Made by a program: the position numbers and the translations under genes
NCBI GenBank assembly: GCA_001603685.1
Contig: LUZO01000143.1
Location: forward strand, 1 to 10,170
From: Bacteroidales bacterium Bact_23
GTDB taxonomy: Bacteria; Bacteroidota; Bacteroidia; Bacteroidales; Lentimicrobiaceae
Reading direction: 5' to 3'
DNA: 10,170 nucleotides
Shown here: one piece after another, positions 1 to 5,917 of the stretch
Position numbering within the stretch: the stretch's first letter is position 1
How the letters are laid out: each line of letters begins with the position of its first letter
Notes under the pieces: model-generated
Databases searched by the model: none
Seen by the model: only the letters and a program-made list of their open reading frames with translations
Told to the model about the DNA's origin: nothing

Positions 1-64
1 CTTAATGTGCTGTATATCAATATTTTATACAATTTATTTGTACTAAAAATAAATATTTTTTTAA

Positions 65-379
65 TGCGTCGCCCCTGATGCTACATTGGAACAGATTGTG
101 GTTTTGAGTAATATGGAAAGTATCAACGCATTGCTTATCCGTCAAAAACTGCCCCAAACTGAAAGATTAATTCAGCTCAATAAAGTTGCCATTACGCAAA
201 TGAAATCATTACCCGGTAGCAGTGCGATGAGAAAGTTGAAATCAATCATTGAACCGTTATTATCAGGTGACAACAACTTAACATTTTCATATTGCAAAAA
301 AGTATTTTTGTATTTTTACTGCGTTATATTGAATCACTTACAGGGCGCTGACTTTAGCAGAACGGTGAATAATACCTGA
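65..379 (+). pseudogene. Probable C-terminal remnant of a KilA-N-type protein
   Basis: The frame is open from just after a stop at 62-64 to the stop after 379. The only possible starts are a TTG at 86 and an ATG at 113 (88 residues from the latter). The first half reads as an amphipathic helical segment, with LEQIVVLSNMESINALLI followed by Q-ERLIQLN and AITQMKSL. From memory this pattern resembles the C-terminal tail of Bacteroidota KilA-N / virulence-protein-like genes. The second half (about residue 60 on, counting from the TTG) is low-complexity and Cys/Phe/Tyr-rich and does not look like conserved protein. No N-terminal DNA-binding domain precedes it; the DNA before it is very AT-rich. 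I infer a 5'-truncated, decayed gene. It could instead be a small unknown protein or a chance ORF. Confidence 0.33.
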
Positions 380-447
380 ATAAACAGTCAGGAAATCCTG
401 AATTGGGAAAGAAGTAAAGGATATTATCAGCTTGCTTCTGTATAAAA

Positions 448-475
448 TTGACAATCAAGATTATAAAGTAATAAT
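448..475 (+). promoter_or_regulatory. Possible promoter of the lipoprotein gene
   Basis: TTGACA at 448-453 is followed after 16 bp by AATAAT at 470-475, which is 5/6 to the sigma-70 -10 box. This lies about 40 bp upstream of the ATG at 516. The Bacteroidota -7 element is only approximated nearby (TAGGTTTTG at 477-485, one base too long for TAnnTTTG). Bacteroidota primary sigma factors prefer TAnnTTTG, so the classical match may be coincidental in AT-rich DNA. Confidence 0.3.
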
Positions 476-515
476 TTAGGTTTTGTTCAGAATATAAACA
501 TTAAACAACTCAACT

Positions 516-1307
516 ATGAACACAAAAAAGTCATTACTGATTGCTGTTTTAGGATTATTCATGTTTGGTTGCGGGTCGAATATGATGGGAAATCGTGAAA
601 CGGAGGGAGAGCAAGCCGAATCGGAAGTTGCTGCTGAAGAGGCAGATGACATGGATAATGTGGACACTAAGTTTTTGATTACCAACAGCTCAGCCGGATA
701 TTTTGAAATTGGCCTTTCCTGGCAGGATATTGCGGTTAATGAGTATGACTACGCTGCAACTCAGGGATATGGCATTTGTGTTGATGCCTGCTGCGACGGG
801 GGAATTACACTGGGTTATATCCCCGACGGCTATGATTTTATTAATGAACCCGATATGACCATCGGCGCTGTACTTTTTGAAGGAGGCGAATTTCCCGACG
901 ACGTAAAATTTGCCAATAAACACAAAAAGAACAGGGATCTGTTTTTTATCACCTCCGATAATTGCTGCGGATGGTACTGGAACGACAAAATCAATTACCT
1001 GATGGTATACTCCGATAAATATAAAACAGCGGAGGGCATTGGCGTCGGCTCTACTCTGGAGGAGATGAAAAAGGCATTTGGCAAAATAACCATATCCATT
1101 GGCTGGATTGAAGAAGATGGCAATGCCATTCAGGTTAGTGTTGACAAATATCCGACCCTGAGATTCATTTTAGATTATGAAAGCGCTGTCGGGGGATATG
1201 AAGCTTTGAGTGCTGTAGGTGAAACCGCTGAAATCTCTGACTTTAAACCACGAACAAAAATAGAAAGAGTGTTGGTCAAAAATCCTTCAGAAGAAACAAA
1301 TGAATGA
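516..1307 (+). CDS. Putative lipoprotein of unknown function, with Cys-Cys motifs
   Basis: This is a 263-residue predicted lipoprotein of no recognised family. The N-terminus has two lysines, a hydrophobic stretch (7-18) and a lipobox MFGC with C19 as the lipidated cysteine, so signal peptidase II processing and membrane anchoring are expected. Residues 26-50 form an acidic linker rich in E, D and A, which suggests a spacer holding the folded domain off the membrane. The folded part has two unusual pairs of adjacent cysteines, C92-C93 (in CVDACCDGG, with C88 nearby) and C150-C151 (SDNCCGW). These could form disulfides or bind a ligand. Residues 173-220 (GIGVGSTLEEMKKAFGK, later YPTLRFILD) resemble a motif I have seen in other uncharacterised Bacteroidota envelope proteins. 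The chosen ATG directly precedes the signal peptide. The gene stands alone and is AT-richer than the genes to its right. Lipoprotein status is well supported; function is unknown. Confidence 0.85.
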   Translation: MNTKKSLLIAVLGLFMFGCGSNMMGNRETEGEQAESEVAAEEADDMDNVDTKFLITNSSAGYFEIGLSWQDIAVNEYDYAATQGYGICVDACCDGGITLGYIPDGYDFINEPDMTIGAVLFEGGEFPDDVKFANKHKKNRDLFFITSDNCCGWYWNDKINYLMVYSDKYKTAEGIGVGSTLEEMKKAFGKITISIGWIEEDGNAIQVSVDKYPTLRFILDYESAVGGYEALSAVGETAEISDFKPRTKIERVLVKNPSEETNE

Positions 1308-1426
1308 TGCCTGATTTGTCCGGAACTTTTTTGCTTTGATATAGTTAGTAACGGCCGGGTTTCCCGGAAAGCCGCCATATTGCGGCAACACAAATTTTCT
1401 GTGAGAGGTAGCTTATACCGATTGGG

Positions 1427-1475
1427 AAAATATAACAGAACAATTGAGCAGAGCGAAAATTGTTCTGAATATTTT
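1427..1475. terminator. Bidirectional hairpin terminator between convergent genes
   Basis: A perfect 10-bp inverted repeat, CAGAACAATT (1436-1445) and AATTGTTCTG (1458-1467), encloses a 12-nt loop. A second complementary block, AAAATAT (1427-1433) and ATATTTT (1469-1475), flanks it and gives a U-rich tail on either strand. It sits between the stops of the lipoprotein gene (1307) and the TPR regulator (1517, - strand), as expected for a shared terminator. A weaker pair, ACCGGC (1480-1485) and GCCGGT (1508-1513), lies between it and the regulator's stop. Confidence 0.65.
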
Positions 1476-1514
1476 AACCACCGGCATTAACGAATTATAT
1501 TATTCCAGCCGGTA

Positions 1515-3272
1515 TTAATTGTATTTGCTGAAGAACTCCTGAAAACTCAGGTTACTGTTAGTCAGATTCAGCTTTTTCCTCAGGCGGGTGCGCGCAACCT
1601 CTATACTCTTGAAATTCAGATAGGTGAGTGCTGCTATATCTTTGGTGGTCATATTCAGTTTCAGGAAGGCACACAGGCGTTTTTCGTTCAGCGTAAGGTT
1701 GGGGAAATCCTGCTCCAGTTTCTCGTAAAACTGCGAATAAACCTGCGAGAAGTAATAGTAGAACTCCTCCCACTGATTTTTCACCTCCTTTGCCTTGATA
1801 TCCCTGATTATGTTGTTCAGTTCCGCCCGTTTGTTTTGCGAAAGTGACGCGGCGAAGTCGCTGAGCTGTTTTGCCGTTGAGTCAATCAGTTCATTCTTTC
1901 CGGAGATGGTAAGCACCTTACCGACAATCTCATAGTTTCTGAGCTCCAGATCTTTCTGCACATTAATCATCTGAAGTTCGGCCTTCTCCTTCTCAATCCG
2001 GTCAATTCTTATCCGCTGCGATGAACGGATTACCAGCATGGTGGCAATAAGCGCAATCAGTATCAGAACGAAGATGACCAGATAAAGCTTGAAATAGTTC
2101 TTCCTTCGTTCGTTTTTCTCCTGTTCAAGCTGTTTTTGCCTTTCCAGCTCCTGTAGCTTTATTTTATGGTCGAACATCAGGTTCAGTACCTGGCCTTTGG
2201 CCTCATTGCTGAGCATACTGTCCGATGCCTGTTTGTGCAGGTTGGCATAAAGGTAAGCTGATTTATAGTCTCCGTTCCGTTCAGATATTTTCTGCAGCAG
2301 ATTTGCCGATCCGCTCATTTCGCTGTAGAGTTCCAGCTCTTCGGCTATTCCGAGCGATCTTACCAGGTAATCCTTTGCCTGGCTGAACTTCTCCTTATTG
2401 AACAGGGTTTCTCCGATCAGATAAAGGCTTCGCGCCATCTCCAGGCGGTCGTTTTCTTCTTCGGCAATGCGGAGCGCCCGGGTAAAGTAGATCATTGCGC
2501 TGTCAACCTCATTTAGCTGCGATTTTATCAGGCCTATTCTGGTAAGGCCAATTACCGAAAGGCTGGGGATTTTCAGCGAATCATTGCCTGCAAGCACATC
2601 CTGATAATAAACCAGCGCCACATCATATTTCTCGAGCATTCTGAACACATCACCGATATTCAGGTAGGCAACCAGTATTCCGTAGGTTTCCCCTTTGGCT
2701 TTCAGAATTTCAAGCGCTCTGGTGTAATAATTGTTTGCCTCTTCGTATTCCCCCTCATTGTAAAAAACGGCGCCTATGTTATTGTATTCCTTCTCTTTAT
2801 CGCGGTTACCCGAATAATCAACCGCAAGCAGGAAGTATTCCAGGGCACGGTTGTTGAGGCCTCTGTTAAAGAATATGGTACCCTCATTCAGGTAGCATTC
2901 GCGGAGCAATACCGAATCCATTGCCGGCCTGGCATAATGGATGCACTGGTCGTAGTTGTCGATGGCTTCTTCGAATTGGTGCATCTGATAGTACAGGTTT
3001 CCAAGCATACGGTGGTTGAAAATAAGCCCTTCGGTATATTCCGCTTCTTTCGACAAACTCAGTGCTTCCAGCGAAAGCCTGATGGCCTCTTCCGGATTAT
3101 CGATGCGCTTTTCGTAGGCATTGATGCTCAGGGTGCGGATCATGGATTCAGCAGGGAGCCGGCGGATGGCTTCAAGATATGTTTCCAGACTGCTCTGTGC
3201 GGCTGCCCGGAACGGCGGCAGGCCGGTTAAAACCAGCAATAACAGAAACAATATGCCTTTCCTGATGCTCAT
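1515..3272 (-). CDS. Membrane-anchored TPR regulator with LuxR-like HTH
   Basis: The 585-residue protein probably links periplasmic protein-protein recognition to DNA binding. It has a signal peptide (1-25, with A-A-A before Q26) and about six or seven tetratricopeptide repeats across residues 84-350, for example YNNIGAVFYNEGEYEEANNY around 163-182. A charged coiled coil (365-392), one transmembrane helix (394-415) and a second coil (420-447) follow. The C-terminal region (about 524-570: FPNLTLNEKRLCAFLKLNMT, then KDIAALTYLNFKSIEVARTR) matches the GerE/LuxR-type helix-turn-helix, where a segment like LT..E.R...L...M..K.IA is characteristic. There is no kinase or receiver domain, so it is not a two-component protein. 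Proteins of this plan are frequent in Bacteroidota; their signals and targets are mostly unknown. The start precedes the signal peptide and lies 69 bp from the mnmA stop. A cytoplasmic HTH with outside TPRs is inferred from the topology. Confidence 0.88.
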   Translation of the reverse strand: MSIRKGILFLLLLVLTGLPPFRAAAQSSLETYLEAIRRLPAESMIRTLSINAYEKRIDNPEEAIRLSLEALSLSKEAEYTEGLIFNHRMLGNLYYQMHQFEEAIDNYDQCIHYARPAMDSVLLRECYLNEGTIFFNRGLNNRALEYFLLAVDYSGNRDKEKEYNNIGAVFYNEGEYEEANNYYTRALEILKAKGETYGILVAYLNIGDVFRMLEKYDVALVYYQDVLAGNDSLKIPSLSVIGLTRIGLIKSQLNEVDSAMIYFTRALRIAEEENDRLEMARSLYLIGETLFNKEKFSQAKDYLVRSLGIAEELELYSEMSGSANLLQKISERNGDYKSAYLYANLHKQASDSMLSNEAKGQVLNLMFDHKIKLQELERQKQLEQEKNERRKNYFKLYLVIFVLILIALIATMLVIRSSQRIRIDRIEKEKAELQMINVQKDLELRNYEIVGKVLTISGKNELIDSTAKQLSDFAASLSQNKRAELNNIIRDIKAKEVKNQWEEFYYYFSQVYSQFYEKLEQDFPNLTLNEKRLCAFLKLNMTTKDIAALTYLNFKSIEVARTRLRKKLNLTNSNLSFQEFFSKYN

Positions 3273-3291
3273 GGTGTTGATGGGTTTTTCC

Positions 3292-3299
3292 CAAATTTA
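3292..3299 (-). promoter_or_regulatory. -7 promoter element of the TPR regulator gene
   Basis: TAAATTTG on the - strand is an exact match to TAnnTTTG. It lies 19 bp upstream of the ATG, leaving a very short leader. No convincing TTG -33 box is seen. It suggests the regulator has its own promoter in addition to any read-through from mnmA. Confidence 0.45.
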
Positions 3300-3337
3300 T
3301 TCCGGCGGTTACCCGGACTTTAATTATGCTGCCGGAA
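3300..3337 (-). terminator. Possible weak terminator after mnmA
   Basis: TTCCGGC (3300-3306) and GCCGGAA (3331-3337) form a 7-bp inverted repeat with a 24-nt loop just past the mnmA stop. Only ATAAATTT follows on the - strand rather than a real U-tract, and it abuts the next gene's -7 element. It could be an attenuating hairpin instead. Confidence 0.3.
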
Positions 3338-3341
3338 CAGA

Positions 3342-4412
3342 CTACTGCCAGTCAATTTCCCCGCTGCCGTAGCAGAGTTCGCCCGCGGCATCGTAAACCA
3401 CGCCAAACTGTCCGGCGGCTACTCCCGAAACGGGAACTTCCGATTCAATAACGGCACCATCTCCGGTAAAAATCAGCCTGCCTTTGTTAAACTCGGGCGT
3501 ATGTCGGATTTTGAAGGTAATTTCCGCCGGTCGACTCAAATCATTCCAGGGATTTCCCGAAATAAAATGAAATCCTTTCAGCCTGATGCTGCTGCAATAC
3601 TGGGTCAGCGGATCGTAGCCGTTCGAAACATAAATGATGTTTTCGTCCGTATCCTTTTTTACCACAAACCAGGGGCCCTGGCTGAGTCCCAGCCCCTTGC
3701 GCTGCCCGATGGTGTGGAACCAATAACCTTTATGCCTGCCCAGAATCTTCCCGGTTTCCAGCTCTACAATATTACCTTCCTTTTCTCCCACATATCTGCG
3801 AAGAAAATCGTTGTAGTTCACCTTCCCGAGGAAACAGATGCCCTGGCTGTCTTTTCGGCCGGCACTGGGGAGTTTCAGATTACCGGCAATCTCCCTTACT
3901 TCGGATTTGTGCAGATTACCGACAGGAAACATCAGCTTTTCAAGCTGGGCATAGGTGATCTGGGCCAGAAAATCGGTCTGATCCTTAAACTTATCCTTTG
4001 CCGTTGTCAGATATTTGATGCCATCCCTGAACCGGGTTGAGGCATAATGCCCCGTGGCAATCGCATCGAAATCCTTTCCGTATTTATCGTTGAAGGTTCC
4101 GAACTTGATCATGCGGTTACACATCACATCGGGATTGGGGGTCAGCCCTTTTTTCACCGAATCAAGGGTATAGGCCACCACACTGTCCCAGTACTCTTCC
4201 TGAAGGGTTACCACTTCCATTTTCAGGCCATATTTTTTTGAGAGCCAGGTAGTGATTTCAATATCCTCTTCCGAAGGGCAATCCAGAAAGCCTTCCTTGT
4301 CCTTCATCCCGATAAGGATGTAGAAAATCACAGGCTCATAACCCTGCTCTTTCAGCAGGTGAAGCATAACGGAGCTGTCAACTCCGCCGGATACAAGGGC
4401 GGCTATTTGCAT
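3342..4412 (-). CDS. mnmA: tRNA-specific 2-thiouridylase, MnmA family
   Basis: MnmA activates the wobble uridine (U34) of Lys, Glu and Gln tRNAs with ATP and installs sulfur to give 2-thiouridine, in the cytoplasm. The N-terminus carries the PP-loop SGGVDSS (8-14). The two catalytic cysteines are present: C98 in NPDVMCNRMIKF and C193 in DSQGICFLGK. TGHYA (120-124), KDQTDFLAQI (143-152) and HTIGQRKGLGL (233-243) match conserved tRNA- and ATP-contacting segments. The C-terminal beta-barrel part is complete, and 356 residues is a normal length. One difference is D147 in KDQTDFL, where the E. coli enzyme has an aromatic residue (KDQSYFL). The loop after the PP-loop is also divergent (IGMKDKEGF in place of MKNW-like sequence). 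Some Bacteroidota carry two MnmA paralogues, and this may be the more divergent one. The ATG gives an N-terminus starting right at the first beta strand. Confidence 0.92.
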   Translation of the reverse strand: MQIAALVSGGVDSSVMLHLLKEQGYEPVIFYILIGMKDKEGFLDCPSEEDIEITTWLSKKYGLKMEVVTLQEEYWDSVVAYTLDSVKKGLTPNPDVMCNRMIKFGTFNDKYGKDFDAIATGHYASTRFRDGIKYLTTAKDKFKDQTDFLAQITYAQLEKLMFPVGNLHKSEVREIAGNLKLPSAGRKDSQGICFLGKVNYNDFLRRYVGEKEGNIVELETGKILGRHKGYWFHTIGQRKGLGLSQGPWFVVKKDTDENIIYVSNGYDPLTQYCSSIRLKGFHFISGNPWNDLSRPAEITFKIRHTPEFNKGRLIFTGDGAVIESEVPVSGVAAGQFGVVYDAAGELCYGSGEIDWQ

Positions 4413-4433
4413 GATATGATGAATATAAAGATT

Positions 4434-4460
4434 CCGGGTCCTGTAAAATATTGAACCCGG
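4434..4460 (-). promoter_or_regulatory. Leader hairpin in the mnmA 5' untranslated region
   Basis: CCGGGT (4434-4439) and ACCCGG (4455-4460) are perfect inverted arms around a 15-nt AT-rich loop. They lie between the putative -7 element and the ATG, close to the expected transcript start. The hairpin may stabilise the mRNA or modulate translation; no known riboswitch fold was recognised. Confidence 0.35.
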
Positions 4461-4463
4461 CTA

Positions 4464-4471
4464 CAAAATTA
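4464..4471 (-). promoter_or_regulatory. -7 promoter element of mnmA
   Basis: TAATTTTG on the - strand matches TAnnTTTG exactly, about 52 bp upstream of the mnmA start. A clear TTG -33 box is not visible at the usual distance. Confidence 0.5.
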
Positions 4472-4541
4472 CTTTAAAATAGTCTAATACGACTGAAAAG
4501 GGCGGATTGGAAATTTTCGGCAGGTGAAATCACCAGGACTG

Positions 4542-4560
4542 TACCTTTTTTCAAAAGGTA
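4542..4560. repeat. Hairpin with 8-bp perfect stem in the mnmA-tdh gap
   Basis: TACCTTTT (4542-4549) and AAAAGGTA (4553-4560) pair around a 3-nt loop. A second small palindrome, GGTGAAATCACC, lies at 4523-4534. Both fall between the tdh terminator and the mnmA promoter. They could be a back-up terminator or a protein-binding site. Nothing else coding is visible in 4472-4628. Confidence 0.35.
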
Positions 4561-4620
4561 TCTCTTCCATCACGGTATTCGGAGGAACCTGCAGACTTTT
4601 TAGATGGATAACCCATTTTT

Positions 4621-4666
4621 AAAATAACGGAGCGGGATGGTTAGCCTTGCCGAACCATCCCGCTCC
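4621..4666 (-). terminator. Strong intrinsic terminator of the threonine dehydrogenase gene
   Basis: A perfect 14-bp GC-rich inverted repeat, GGAGCGGGATGGTT (4629-4642) and its complement AACCATCCCGCTCC (4653-4666), has a 10-nt loop. On the - strand it is followed by GTTATTTT, a U-rich tail. It lies about 40 bp past the tdh stop. Confidence 0.75.
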
Positions 4667-4683
4667 AAATTCCAAAATCTGCA

Positions 4684-4698
4684 TCCGCCGTTGGCGGA
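4684..4698 (-). repeat. GC hairpin directly after the tdh stop codon
   Basis: TCCGCC-GTT-GGCGGA is a perfect 6-bp stem with a 3-nt loop, beginning 7 bp past the stop. The same arms recur at 7408-7421 (TCCGCC-TC-GGCGGA), so this may be a dispersed short repeat rather than part of the terminator. Confidence 0.45.
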
Positions 4699-4705
4699 AC
4701 TACAA

Positions 4706-5668
4706 TCAGATCAGTCCTTTCGCGTGTTTTTCGCCAATTACCTTCAGCATATCCTCGGTCATGGCGCTGAGGTTCCATTTCGGATTCCAGCCCCACTCTT
4801 CGCGGGCGCAGCTGTCGTCCATGCTGTTGGGCCATGAGTTGGCGATGGCCTGTTTCACCGGATCCACATCATAGCTCATGACAAAATCAGGCATATGCTT
4901 TTTGATTTCGTTGGCAATGATCTCAGGATCAAAGCTCATGGCGGTGATGTTGAAGGAGTTCCTGTGTTTCAGCTTTGAAGGATCGGCTTCCATCAGGTTG
5001 ATGGCGGCTTCGATGGCATCGGGCATGTACATCATATCGAGGAAGGTGCCGGCGCCAAGCGGACAGGTGAACTTTTTGTGTTTGATGGCCTCATAATAAA
5101 TTTCCACGGCGTAATCGGTGGTACCGCCGCCGGGCAGGGTAACATTGGAGATGATTCCCGGGTAACGAACCGAACGGGTATCCACGCCAAAGCGTTTGAA
5201 ATAGTAATCGCTCAGCAGCTCACCGGAAACCTTTGAAACGCCGTACATGGTCTGCGGACGCATAATGGTATCCTGAGGGGTGTTGTCGAGGGGAGTACCG
5301 CCGCCAAATGCACCGATTGAGCTGGGGGTTGAAACGGCGCAGCCATATTCACGGGCTACTTCCAGGCAGTTCATTAGTCCGCCGATTCCGATGTTCCAGG
5401 CAACCTGGGGTTTGCTTTCGCCAACGGCCGAAAGAATGGCAGCCAGGTTATAGATGGTGTCGATTTTGTATTTCTTAACCACATCAGCAATCTGCTGGGC
5501 ATTGGTGGCGTCAACCACTTCGGCGGGACCCGATTCCAGCAGTTCGCCGGTGGGTAAGGTTGAACGGTATCCGGCAACTACATTGCTGTTACCATATCTT
5601 TTGCGAAGTTCAAGGGTGAGTTCTGATCCGATCTGGCCTACTGAGCCAATAACCAAAATGTTTTTCAT
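4706..5668 (-). CDS. L-threonine 3-dehydrogenase, NAD-dependent epimerase-like type
   Basis: The enzyme oxidises L-threonine to 2-amino-3-ketobutyrate with NAD+, the first step of threonine breakdown to glycine. The 320-residue protein opens with a Rossmann fold, including the glycine motif GSVGQIG (8-14). The short-chain dehydrogenase catalytic pair is Y142 and K146 in MYGVSK, with the serine-rich segment STPSSIGAFGGGTP (113-126) supplying the catalytic S/T. RYPGIIS (168-174) and DMMYMPDAIEA (211-221) are typical of the UDP-galactose-4-epimerase-like TDH family. This family is distinct from the zinc-dependent Tdh of E. coli. I chose the ATG at 5668: the 20 residues encoded upstream of it are not family-like, and their codons overlap the putative promoter. 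The divergent neighbour is Kbl, the next enzyme, which favours TDH over other nucleotide-sugar epimerases. Confidence 0.9.
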   Translation of the reverse strand: MKNILVIGSVGQIGSELTLELRKRYGNSNVVAGYRSTLPTGELLESGPAEVVDATNAQQIADVVKKYKIDTIYNLAAILSAVGESKPQVAWNIGIGGLMNCLEVAREYGCAVSTPSSIGAFGGGTPLDNTPQDTIMRPQTMYGVSKVSGELLSDYYFKRFGVDTRSVRYPGIISNVTLPGGGTTDYAVEIYYEAIKHKKFTCPLGAGTFLDMMYMPDAIEAAINLMEADPSKLKHRNSFNITAMSFDPEIIANEIKKHMPDFVMSYDVDPVKQAIANSWPNSMDDSCAREEWGWNPKWNLSAMTEDMLKVIGEKHAKGLI

Positions 5669-5717
5669 GGTTGGTATATGTTTAATTTGTTTGTTAATCC
5701 GGTAACAAAAAGTGGGG

Positions 5718-5744
5718 CAAATGTACAATAAATTAGAAAATCAA
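5718..5744 (-). promoter_or_regulatory. Promoter of the threonine dehydrogenase gene
   Basis: TACATTTG (5725-5718, - strand) is an exact TAnnTTTG. A TTG (5744-5742) lies 16 bp upstream, slightly short of the usual spacing for the -33 box. The leader to the ATG would be about 40-45 nt. Confidence 0.5.
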
Positions 5745-5810
5745 AAAACTTTGCATCACTTTTATACTCTTGCTTTTCAATGAGTTTAGACAGATTATAA
5801 ACAAGCTGAA

Positions 5811-5820
5811 AATCATGATT
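5811..5820. promoter_or_regulatory. Palindrome in the tdh-kbl divergent spacer (possible operator)
   Basis: AATCATGATT is a perfect 10-bp palindrome about 40 bp upstream of the kbl -7 element and between the two divergent promoters. Its position would suit a shared regulator, but a 10-bp AT-rich palindrome can arise by chance. Confidence 0.22.
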
Positions 5821-5860
5821 AAATATTTAGAAAATGGCTATGCCTGATGTTCAAAAGTAA

Positions 5861-5868
5861 TATCTTTG
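5861..5868 (+). promoter_or_regulatory. -7 promoter element of kbl
   Basis: TATCTTTG followed by TGC is an exact match to TAnnTTTG in the usual Bacteroidota context, 49 bp upstream of the kbl ATG. A clear -33 TTG was not identified. Confidence 0.6.
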
Positions 5869-5917
5869 TGCGACCATTTACAGGAAAATCTTTCAAACCA
5901 ATTTTAAATATTACGCT

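Noticed and set aside
388..401. TCAGGA-AA-TCCTGA as a terminator
   Set aside because: The loop is only 2 nt and no T-tract follows, so it is unlikely to act as one.
1481..1520. CCGGCATTAA / CCGGTATTAA as a hairpin
   Set aside because: These two are direct, not inverted, copies. Only the 6-bp ACCGGC/GCCGGT arms can pair, over a 22-nt loop.
3501..4040. 179-residue + strand open frame antisense to mnmA
   Set aside because: It is a shadow of the strongly supported mnmA coding sequence, with no recognisable domain or own promoter.
5669..5728. 20-residue N-terminal extension of threonine dehydrogenase
   Set aside because: The extension does not resemble the family, and its upstream codons overlap the exact -7 element at 5718-5725. 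The family start is the ATG at 5668.
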